Source of the DNA: Chloroflexota bacterium
GTDB taxonomy: Bacteria > Chloroflexota > UBA11872
Direction: 5' to 3'
DNA length: 29,423 nt
NCBI GenBank assembly: GCA_026707185.1
Contig: JAPOXI010000025.1
Location: forward strand, 1 to 29,423
Part shown: positions 22,758 to 29,423 of the stretch, in pieces
Position numbering within the stretch: position 1 is the stretch's first letter
Layout: each line of letters begins with the position of its first letter
Notes under the pieces: model-generated
What the model was told of the DNA's origin: nothing
The model's database searches: none
The model's input: the letters and a program-made list of their open reading frames with translations, nothing else
Made by a program: the position numbers and the translations under genes

Positions 22758-23082
22758 CGGACTAGGCGCTTTCGCCCGCAGGCTCGCCGGAGCGTTCGCC
22801 CTGGGGATCGGGCTGTTGCAGGTGTGCGGCCTCGGACAGCGGGCGATCCACCGGGTGCTCAGCGCCCTGCCTGGCTCGCGCCATCCCGGCAGTCCGGAAC
22901 CCGCCCGCGCTGACTACTCCACCGGTTGGGCGGCCTGGCCGGCGGCCTGCGTCTACGGCCCGGCCGCACCCGCCCGGGCCGTAGTGGTCGTGTGGCTTAC
23001 GGGTTGTTCGTGGTCGCGGCGGCCAGCGTCATCGCGCCGGGCTGCGCGTAGCTGATTTTGCGCAAACCATGCGCGCGGGAGC
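22758..23082. other. Intergenic region upstream of the kinase/regulator fusion
   Basis: This stretch carries a hairpin at 22953-22984 and a minus-strand open frame of 40 codons (22884-22762, 'MARARQGAEHPVDRPLSEAAH' at its start) that I cannot support as a gene. The promoter of the kinase fusion should lie near its right end, but no clear boxes are seen. Confidence 0.45.
22953..22984. terminator. 11-bp perfect hairpin upstream of the kinase fusion
   Basis: CTACGGCCCGG (22953-22963) pairs exactly with CCGGGCCGTAG (22974-22984) across a ten-base loop. It may be a terminator or an operator. No T tract follows on either strand, so the role is open. Confidence 0.35.
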
Positions 23083-25497
23083 GTGGCAGACTGGTCGTCA
23101 CGAAGTAATAGGTCATCCCGAGGCTGGTTCTTGACGGACGGCGACGACTTACGGTCGGAGAACGAGCGCCTGAGGTCTCGGCTGTCCCGGCTCACCGAGG
23201 CGATCCTCCGCATCAGCCAGGACCTTGAACTGGAAACGATGCTTCAAGAGGTCGTGGATAGCGCACGCGTGCTGACCGACGCGCGTTACGCAGCGATCAC
23301 GACCCAGGACGACGCCGGCGAGCTTGAGGACCTCCTCTTCTCCGGCCTGGAACCCGGCGAGATTGACCAAGCCATCGGATTCCCGGAGGGTCCAGCCCTT
23401 TTCGAGTATCTGAGCCACCTCAAACGGCCCCTGCGCACGCGGGATTTCGTCGCCCACACCGATCTGGCTGGATTCCCGGGCTTTACTCTGCCGATTGGCG
23501 CATTTCTTAGCGCACAGATCCGGGACCGTGGCAACCAGGTCGGGAACATCTACATCGGCAAGAAGCAACCTGGCGATGACTTCACCCTGGAAGACGAAGA
23601 GACTCTTGAGATGTTCGCTGCCCAGGTGGGGGCTGCCATCACCAACGCGCGGCGCTACGGCGAGGAACAGCGAGCAAAGGCCGACCAAACCGCCCTGGTC
23701 AATACCTCACCCGTGGGTGTCCTGGTTGTTGATGCAAAGACGCGCCAGTTGGTGCAGTTCAATGATGAGGCGCGCCGTCTCGCCGGTGGCTTGCGTGGCC
23801 AGGACAGGTCATTTGATCACGTGCTGTCGCTGTTCACGTTTCGACGAATCGACGGCCGGGAGATTCCGCCGGCTGAAATGCCGGTGGAACGCGCCCTCAG
23901 GACCGGCGAGACCGTGCGCGCCGAAGAGATAACCATCCAACGTGAGGATGGTCAGACTGTGACGACGCTCGTCAATGCAACCCCAATCCTCTCGGAGGAC
24001 GGCGACATTGTGTCGGTCGTTTCAACGGTTCAGGACATGACGCCGCTGGAAGAAATCGAGCGCCTGCGCGCCGAGTTCCTCGGCATGGTCAGTCACGAGT
24101 TGCGCACGCCCTTGACGTCCATCAAGGGATCTGCGGCAACAGCTCGGAGCGCTACGTACCCACTCGATCCCGCGGAGACGCGGCAGTTCTTCCGAATCAT
24201 TGAAGAACAGGCCGACCATATGCGGGACCTCATCAACAATCTGCTCGATTTGGCCCGGATCGAGGCCGGCACGCTATCAGTTGCTCCTGAACCGACGGAG
24301 ATAGCGGACGTAATTGAGCAGGCGCGAAATGCCTTCCTCAGCGGCGGCTACAGAAACAGCGTCGAAGTGTTCGTCGCGCCGGACATACCTCGAATTCCAG
24401 CCGACAGTCAGCGAGTCGGCCAGGTCCTCTACAACCTGTTCTCCAATGCGTCCAAGTACTCGCGCGAATGGTCCACGATTCGCGTGAGCGCCTCGCTGGA
24501 GGACGTGTACGTAGCCGTGAGCGTCATCGATGAGGGCCGCGGAATTTCGGCTGAGCAATTGCCCCGCCTCTTCAGCAAGTTCTCGCGGATCGACAACGAC
24601 TCAGGGCCACAGGTCGAGGGATACGGCCTGGGTCTGGCGATCTCCCGCGGCATTATCGAGGCGCACGGCGGTCGCATCTGGGCCGAGAGCGACGGCGAGG
24701 GCCACGGGACGCGCTTCACGTTCACGCTGCCCGCCGTTGATGCGGCTGACCTGGTCGCTGAAGAATCCGCCGTCCCTGCCTCCGCTCGCATGCCGGGTGC
24801 GACTGCCACGGCGGAGCGAATTCTTGCCATCGACGACGACCCGCAGGTGCTCCGCTATGTGCGCAGCATTCTTTCGGAAGCTGGGTACTCGATTATGGTC
24901 ACCAGCCAGCCGTCGGAGTTGGACCGCCTCATCCAGGAAGAGCGTCCGCACCTAGTCCTTCTGAACCTGGTGCTGCCCGGGACCAGCGGCTTCGAGTTGA
25001 TCAAGCGGATTCCCAATGTCTTCGAAGTCCCGGTCATCTTCCTGACCGGTCGAGGCCGCGAACAGGACTTTGCCACGGCCTTCGAAATGGGCGCGGCCGA
25101 CTACGTAGTCAAGCCATTCGCGCCAACCGAGTTGGTAGCAAGGATCCGGGCGGCGCTGCATAAGCGATCCGTTTATCGGCAGGCCCAGGCGGTCGAACCG
25201 TTTCGCCTCGGCGACCTGACGATCAACTATCTGGAACGCAGCGTGACCCTGGCGGGTCGCGCGGTTAGGCTCACTCCAACCCAGTTCAAACTGCTCGTCG
25301 AACTCTCCACCAACGCCGGGCGTGTTCTGTCACATGACGAGTTGCTCGAGAGCGTTTGGGGACCCGGGCACACGGCGGACCAGCAACTCCTGCGCTCATT
25401 CGTCAAGGGCCTACGTAGCAAGCTTGGAGATAACGCCAGAGACCCGGTCTATATCTTTACGGAGTCGGGGACCGGCTACCGGCTGGCGAAACCTTAA
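23083..25497 (+). CDS. Soluble histidine kinase-receiver-winged helix fusion (GAF-PAS-HisKA-HATPase-REC-wHTH)
   Basis: This 804-aa single-chain signalling protein has a coiled coil (22-40), GAF domain (about 48-190), PAS-like domain (about 200-320), HisKA with phospho-accepting His338 in 'SHELRTPL', HATPase_c with N box Asn455, 'DEGRGI' (483-488) and 'GYGLGLAI' (513-520), receiver (about 578-695) and OmpR-type DNA-binding domain (about 705-803, ending 'TESGTGYRLAKP'). No membrane segment, so it senses a cytoplasmic signal. The receiver keeps the acidic pocket 'IDDDP', Thr655 and Lys677, but the phospho-accepting Asp is Asn628 (codon AAC at 24964). GTG 23083 is the first start; TTG at 23131 with GAGGCTGG upstream may be the true one. 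It probably binds DNA directly as its own output. Confidence 0.93.
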   Translation: MADWSSRSNRSSRGWFLTDGDDLRSENERLRSRLSRLTEAILRISQDLELETMLQEVVDSARVLTDARYAAITTQDDAGELEDLLFSGLEPGEIDQAIGFPEGPALFEYLSHLKRPLRTRDFVAHTDLAGFPGFTLPIGAFLSAQIRDRGNQVGNIYIGKKQPGDDFTLEDEETLEMFAAQVGAAITNARRYGEEQRAKADQTALVNTSPVGVLVVDAKTRQLVQFNDEARRLAGGLRGQDRSFDHVLSLFTFRRIDGREIPPAEMPVERALRTGETVRAEEITIQREDGQTVTTLVNATPILSEDGDIVSVVSTVQDMTPLEEIERLRAEFLGMVSHELRTPLTSIKGSAATARSATYPLDPAETRQFFRIIEEQADHMRDLINNLLDLARIEAGTLSVAPEPTEIADVIEQARNAFLSGGYRNSVEVFVAPDIPRIPADSQRVGQVLYNLFSNASKYSREWSTIRVSASLEDVYVAVSVIDEGRGISAEQLPRLFSKFSRIDNDSGPQVEGYGLGLAISRGIIEAHGGRIWAESDGEGHGTRFTFTLPAVDAADLVAEESAVPASARMPGATATAERILAIDDDPQVLRYVRSILSEAGYSIMVTSQPSELDRLIQEERPHLVLLNLVLPGTSGFELIKRIPNVFEVPVIFLTGRGREQDFATAFEMGAADYVVKPFAPTELVARIRAALHKRSVYRQAQAVEPFRLGDLTINYLERSVTLAGRAVRLTPTQFKLLVELSTNAGRVLSHDELLESVWGPGHTADQQLLRSFVKGLRSKLGDNARDPVYIFTESGTGYRLAKP

Positions 25498-25504
25498 CGG
25501 ACCT

Positions 25505-25523
25505 CGGCCAGGCCTACTGGCCG
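25505..25523 (+). terminator. Possible terminator after the kinase fusion
   Basis: CGGCCA (25505-25510) pairs with TGGCCG (25518-25523) around a seven-base loop, starting eight bases after the stop codon. It lacks a T tract. Position is its main support. Confidence 0.35.
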
Positions 25524-25854
25524 CGTCAAGGCTCGCCTGCCACCATTTTGGGGGTGTGGCCCGGTGAGGGGCGAGGCATGCCCGCCGATCCCGAAGCCCA
25601 GCCCGGCGCCGACCCGCCGGCCCCACCAGCCCGACGAATGGACTGACTGGTTCGGGCGGATCACGGTAGCCCGCCTGGAAGCCTCCGCCGCGGTTGGACG
25701 CGCCCCACAGTGTCGACCGCGAAGGGAGCGCGGACCGTGCTCGACGACTCCGTGAGGTCGGGGACGCGGCGTGACTTCCGCGGTCCTTTCAGGGATCGCA
25801 GCGACGTTGACTGACCGCTCCTGCCAGGGCGGCGGATTCCCTGACAGGCGGGCG
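25524..25854. other. Intergenic region between convergent genes
   Basis: About 330 bases between the 3' ends of the kinase fusion and the surface protein. A weak hairpin (GCCAC 25539-25543 with GTGGC 25556-25560) is the only structure seen. Short plus-strand frames here show no family resemblance. Confidence 0.45.
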
Positions 25855-28800
25855 TTACGTGGCTGGTCGAAGCGACCCTACCGCCTCACCCGGGTCGTTC
25901 TCTTCCTTCTCCTGCTTACGTCGCCAGAAGAACAGGAAGATTGCCGCCAGGCCTGCGAGCAGAGCCGTCCAAAGGGACATCTGGAACTTCCACTTGAGTA
26001 GTGTCGACAGCATCCCGAGAAGACCGAGCAACCCCGGCCCAAGGAAGCTGAAGACGAGAGCCTTCTCGGGCGTCCAAACCTCGAAGCCCGCCAGGGGACT
26101 CAGGACCGCGCCATTCACTGCGGCATCCGTCCGCACCGATGTGCCTAGCTCCTGCGAGAACACACCGAAGCCGGCATCGGTCGGTTCCGAACCACTGACC
26201 GCGGCACGGGACTGCGCCGTGGTCACGGATGGGCCGCTGGTAGAGCCGCTGGGCGAATCTGTCGATCCCGGGTTGCCGGAGTTTCCTCCGGGGTTACCGG
26301 AGTTGCCTCCGGGATTGCCGGGACCGGTCGGACCGCCGGGACCGTTCGAGCCGGTGGGACCGTCGGGGCCGTCGGGACCATTGGGGACATTCGGGTCGAT
26401 AAGTGAGTCCGTGCGGCCCGTGCCGGCGTCCGACCAGGGGCCAATGCCCTCTACGTTGGCCGCGGCTACCTGGACCTCGTAGGCGGTGTCGGGTTCCAGA
26501 CCTGGGAGCGTGGTGGTGGTCCCCACGCCAGCGAAGTCGTGCAACGTCCACGCGGTCGCACCCACGAGCCGATAACGCAGGTCGTAGTCCGAAACGGCCG
26601 GCTGATCGTTATTGGCCGGAGCCGTCCAGGAAACGTCCAGCGCCGTTGTGGGATCGGCGGCCGAGGGCGCAACCGACGGCGCATCCGGCTTGGCCGGCGG
26701 CAGCTGGTTGAGGACATTGATGGTTACGTCCACTGTGGCATCGACCGACGCGTCAGGATTGCCGTGCGCGTCCTTGCCGTCGGTCACGCTGACGGTGACC
26801 GTGTACGACGTGGTGGTTTCGTAATCCAGCACGGCGCCGGTCGCCACGCGAATCTGGCCGCTGACGGCGTCGATGACAAAGGCGCTCGAGCCGGACAGCG
26901 CGTAAATCAGCGCGTCACCGTCGGAATCGGTCGCCGTGACCGGCGCGCCCACCAGCGTCCTGCCCGGCGCGTTTTCGGCCACCTGGCGGACTGTTCCCCG
27001 GTTACCGGGTGGGTCACCGAAGCTCGGCGGGTTGTTGCCAATCTCAGGCGCGCCGCTGCCGTCTGCGGGAGACGTGCGGCCTTCGCCGGCGTCCGACCAG
27101 GGGCCCAGGCCCTCCACGTTGGCCGCGGCCACCTGCACCTCATAGGCCGTGTCGGGGTTCAGACCTGAGATCCAGGTCATGATCCCCGTGCCGTCGAAAG
27201 CGTGCGCAGTCCACGGCGTCGCGCCCACCGGCCGGTAGCGCAGGTCGTAGTCCGTAATGGCCGGCCGGCCCTGGTTGGCCGGAGCCGTCCACGTCACGTG
27301 CAGCACGACCGTGGGCTGCGCGGCCGACGGGGCAACCGACGGCGCGTCCGGCTGAGCCGGCAGCGCCAGGTCCAGCACCTTGATGGTCACCTCCACCGTG
27401 TCGTCGATCGCGGCGTCCGGCTGGTGATTCGCATCCTTGCCGTCGCTCACGGTCACCGTCACCGAGTAGGAGGTCCTGGTCTCGTAGTCCAGCACGGCGC
27501 CCTCGGCCACCCGAATCTGGCCGCTTGCCGCGTCGATGACGAAGGCGCTCGAGCCGGTCAGCGCAAAGGTCAGCGCGTCGCCGTTGCCGTCGGTCGCGGC
27601 GATTGGCGCGCCCACGGCAGTGCCGGCCGGCGAGTTCTCCGCGATTTCGCGGGTCAGAACGTCCCCGCCATCCCCGGGACGGTAGATCTCGGAGAGCAGG
27701 TTGTAATCCTCCGTGCGGCCGGTACCGGCGTCGGACCAGGGGCTCGTGCCCTCGTCGTTGCTCGCCGCCACTTGCACCTCATACGACGTTCCGCGTTCCA
27801 GATCCTGGAGCGTGGTTGCGGTGCCTGTGCCGGTGAAGTCGTGTGCGGTCCACTCGGCTGCGCCCACCTGCCGGTAGCGCAGATCGTAGTCCGTGATGGC
27901 CGGTCGGCCGTCGTTGGCCGGGGCCGTCCACGTCACCTGCAGGGCGGTGAACTGTTCGTCGGCCGACGGCGCAACCGAAGGCGCGTCGGGCTGATCCGGC
28001 GGCTCCGCCACGTCGGTCACGGTGATGGTGACCGTGACTTCGGCGTCAACAGTTTGGCTGTCGCCGGCCCAGGTGATGTCCAGGCCGTCGCTGACTTCCA
28101 TCACCAGGGTGTAGGACGCCCCGGCCTCGTAGTCCAGGGTCGCGCCCTCGGCCACGCTGAGTTGCCCCGTGGCCGAGTCCAGATCGAAGAGAGACGACGA
28201 TTCGCGCAGCGTGTAGCTCAACAGGTGACCCTCGCGATCGAGGGCCGTGATCGGGTCGCCCACAGGGGTGCCGGCAGGCGCGTTCTCGGGAACCGAGCGC
28301 GGCGTGGCCAGGCTGTCGAACTGCGGCGGAACGTTGAGCGCCGCCGTGGCGCCCTCAGCCGTTGGCGACCAGTCGCTGGGGCTGTCGGCGTTGACCGCCC
28401 GCACCTGGACCTGGTACGTCGTCTCCGGGGTCAAGCCGGCAATCGTCGTCTGCGTCGCAGTGCTGTCGAAGGGATGGTCCGTCCAGTTGGCCTCACCCGG
28501 CTTCCGGTACCACACGTCGTAGTCGATGATTGGCAGGCCGGTCCCGGTGTCCGGGGCCGTCCAGCTCACTTCCAGCGAGGTCGTGGGCGAGGAGGCTGAC
28601 TGTTCGACCAACGGCTGCTCGGGGGCCGGTGGTGAGAGGTCAACGTTGACCGACCACTGCCGGGCCGCGCGGTTCGTCCATCCGGCATGGTCCTTGAACG
28701 CGCCGGAGGCGATGTCCACGGTCAATCGTCCGCTGCGCGTCGGGTTGATGTCCGCCTCATAGGCCCACGCGCTCACCTGTCGGAGAGCGCTCACCTCGCC

Positions 28801-29423
28801 ATTGACGACGTCCAGGTCCTCCGCGCTGAAATTCACCACGTCTTCGGTTAGCTGTATGAAGATTCCGAAGGGCCCGCTCTGTGTCGTCGTCGGACCGGTA
28901 ATGCGATGCACCCTTGGCCGGTCGGCGTCCGAATACACCTCGAAATACGCGCCGACCCCACGCCAGTTAACCCATATCCGGGTTCGATAGGGCCAGGTGC
29001 CCCATCGGTACTGGTAGTACTCCGGCGTCAGGGTGAAGGTCGCCGTGTTTCCGTCCACGCTGACTGGAACAGGGGTCTTCGAGTTCCAGGGCCGGAAGCT
29101 GAAATCTTCGCCCGGCGGTTGCGAGAACGTGGCCACGACCTCAAACGAGTCCCAGCTCTTGCGGGTCCCAGAGGGCCCTTCAAGCTTGATCCACAGATAC
29201 GTCGACACATTGGACGTGGCCGTCCGCGGCGCGAGGCCGCTGTCGGCGGCCAGGGCCGCACCGGCGGCCACGGTGACCGTGACGTCGCCGTCACCGTTCG
29301 GTGTCACCGTGGCGGTGTAGACCGCGCCGCTGCCCGACAGCGTCCCCAGCGTGCCGTTCTCAACGGTCACGTCGGAGGCGTCGAAGCCCGTGACGTCCGT
29401 CCCGAACGTGAAGGTCACGTCCA
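25855..29423 (-). CDS. Large modular surface protein: Ig-like, fibronectin-III and cadherin-like domains, C-terminal anchor; 5'-truncated by window edge
   Basis: At least 1187 residues; the frame stays open at the right edge, so the N-terminus is outside. Visible order, counted from the GTG at 29418: Ig-like domain with 'ASDVTVENGTLGTLSGSG' (1-70), beta-rich region (71-165), second Ig-like (170-260), then FN3 (277-358), cadherin-like (365-470), FN3 (473-570), cadherin-like (585-685), FN3 (687-782), cadherin-like (797-905), FN3 (909-1003). The cadherin-like units share 'VPENAPAGT', 'ATGQLSVAEGATLDYE' and 'VSDG'. Then comes a Gly/Pro/Asn linker (1010-1051), and finally a hydrophobic pair (about 1121-1140 and 1148-1165) ending in 'FWRRKQEKEEN', a stop-transfer signal with a short cytoplasmic tail. 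Likely role: cell-surface adhesion or host/particle binding. No catalytic domain is seen in this part. Confidence 0.9.
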   Translation of the reverse strand, partial: DVTFTFGTDVTGFDASDVTVENGTLGTLSGSGAVYTATVTPNGDGDVTVTVAAGAALAADSGLAPRTATSNVSTYLWIKLEGPSGTRKSWDSFEVVATFSQPPGEDFSFRPWNSKTPVPVSVDGNTATFTLTPEYYQYRWGTWPYRTRIWVNWRGVGAYFEVYSDADRPRVHRITGPTTTQSGPFGIFIQLTEDVVNFSAEDLDVVNGEVSALRQVSAWAYEADINPTRSGRLTVDIASGAFKDHAGWTNRAARQWSVNVDLSPPAPEQPLVEQSASSPTTSLEVSWTAPDTGTGLPIIDYDVWYRKPGEANWTDHPFDSTATQTTIAGLTPETTYQVQVRAVNADSPSDWSPTAEGATAALNVPPQFDSLATPRSVPENAPAGTPVGDPITALDREGHLLSYTLRESSSLFDLDSATGQLSVAEGATLDYEAGASYTLVMEVSDGLDITWAGDSQTVDAEVTVTITVTDVAEPPDQPDAPSVAPSADEQFTALQVTWTAPANDGRPAITDYDLRYRQVGAAEWTAHDFTGTGTATTLQDLERGTSYEVQVAASNDEGTSPWSDAGTGRTEDYNLLSEIYRPGDGGDVLTREIAENSPAGTAVGAPIAATDGNGDALTFALTGSSAFVIDAASGQIRVAEGAVLDYETRTSYSVTVTVSDGKDANHQPDAAIDDTVEVTIKVLDLALPAQPDAPSVAPSAAQPTVVLHVTWTAPANQGRPAITDYDLRYRPVGATPWTAHAFDGTGIMTWISGLNPDTAYEVQVAAANVEGLGPWSDAGEGRTSPADGSGAPEIGNNPPSFGDPPGNRGTVRQVAENAPGRTLVGAPVTATDSDGDALIYALSGSSAFVIDAVSGQIRVATGAVLDYETTTSYTVTVSVTDGKDAHGNPDASVDATVDVTINVLNQLPPAKPDAPSVAPSAADPTTALDVSWTAPANNDQPAVSDYDLRYRLVGATAWTLHDFAGVGTTTTLPGLEPDTAYEVQVAAANVEGIGPWSDAGTGRTDSLIDPNVPNGPDGPDGPTGSNGPGGPTGPGNPGGNSGNPGGNSGNPGSTDSPSGSTSGPSVTTAQSRAAVSGSEPTDAGFGVFSQELGTSVRTDAAVNGAVLSPLAGFEVWTPEKALVFSFLGPGLLGLLGMLSTLLKWKFQMSLWTALLAGLAAIFLFFWRRKQEKEENDPGEAVGSLRPAT
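26266..26393 (-). repeat. Collagen-like Gly-X-Y run and GNPGGNS repeats in the surface protein
   Basis: The linker codes seven successive Gly-X-Y triplets (GPD, GPD, GPT, GSN, GPG, GPT, GPG) followed by repeats of NPGGNSG. It separates the FN3/cadherin array from the membrane anchor and is likely an extended or triple-helix-like stalk. Confidence 0.7.
26411..28360 (-). repeat. Long tandem repeats (about 640-663 bp) encoding FN3 plus cadherin-like modules
   Basis: Similar DNA recurs at regular spacing: the stretch starting gtgcggcc occurs at 26411, 27074 and 27713, and a cadherin-module stretch (variants of gtagtccagcacggcgcc) starts at 26821, 27484 and 28129. Adjacent copies near 26.4-27.6 kb are more alike than the outer copy, so growth was by unequal exchange or slippage. 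Confidence 0.8.

Noticed and set aside
22762..22884. 40-codon minus-strand ORF between the kinase remnant and the kinase fusion
   Set aside because: Too short, composition typical of non-coding DNA here, and no motif; mentioned only as content of the intergenic region.
21109..25854. Genomic island integrated at tRNA-Gly
   Set aside because: I found no integrase and no second copy of the tRNA 3' end in the window, so an island boundary cannot be supported.
27202..28599. 465-codon plus-strand open frame
   Set aside because: Antisense to the FN3/cadherin repeats; Arg/Gly/His-rich translation that repeats only because the real gene repeats.

Overview
The window looks like a GC-rich stretch of a Chloroflexota chromosome, probably an uncultured marine or sponge-associated lineage. 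This is inferred from gene content, not from a marker gene. The clues are Tat/lipobox solute-binding proteins (one with a VEKIVTV-type repeat stalk), a GAF-PAS-kinase-receiver-winged-helix fusion, enolase-superfamily sugar-acid enzymes, a DUF2961/GH172 glycosidase, a phytanoyl-CoA dioxygenase and a VanW protein. There is no CRISPR array, intact insertion sequence or rRNA.

Layout. Bases 1-983 hold the 3' part of a C45-family acyltransferase/peptidase gene. From 5590 down to 995 six genes run on the minus strand: endonuclease III, an enolase-superfamily dehydratase, a VOC protein, a TalC/FSA-like aldolase, a PGN_0703-type PD-(D/E)XK nuclease and a small cupin. Bases 5797-10635 carry three tandem, clearly duplicated solute-binding lipoprotein genes on the plus strand, and a fourth, more divergent paralog lies inverted at 13315-11801. 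Three very small putative lipoproteins (79, 68 and 87 aa) flank the fourth paralog. No ABC permease or ATPase gene is visible. A truncated, frameshifted methyltransferase relic (10884-10650, minus) abuts the end of the third paralog.

Then come a VanW-family surface protein (14098-15963), tRNA-Pro(TGG), a minus-strand pair (sugar isomerase-like TIM barrel, then GH172), a plus-strand pair (small unknown ORF overlapping a phytanoyl-CoA dioxygenase), a minus-strand SAM methyltransferase and tRNA-Gly(TCC). About 1.9 kb follow without an intact gene; this stretch includes a decayed sensor-kinase fragment and a 16-bp perfect inverted repeat. Next is an 804-aa kinase/regulator fusion whose receiver has Asn at the phosphoacceptor position. 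The window ends inside a large minus-strand surface protein of alternating fibronectin-III and cadherin-like modules with a Gly-Pro-rich linker and C-terminal membrane anchor.

How the parts fit: the minus-strand catabolic genes, the binding proteins, GH172, the isomerase and the C45 enzyme suggest scavenging of varied organic matter such as sugars, sugar acids and amides. The surface proteins and lipoproteins make up most of the cell-envelope content. The most unusual signals are the orphan binding-protein array with its mini-lipoproteins and the Asn-receiver kinase fusion.
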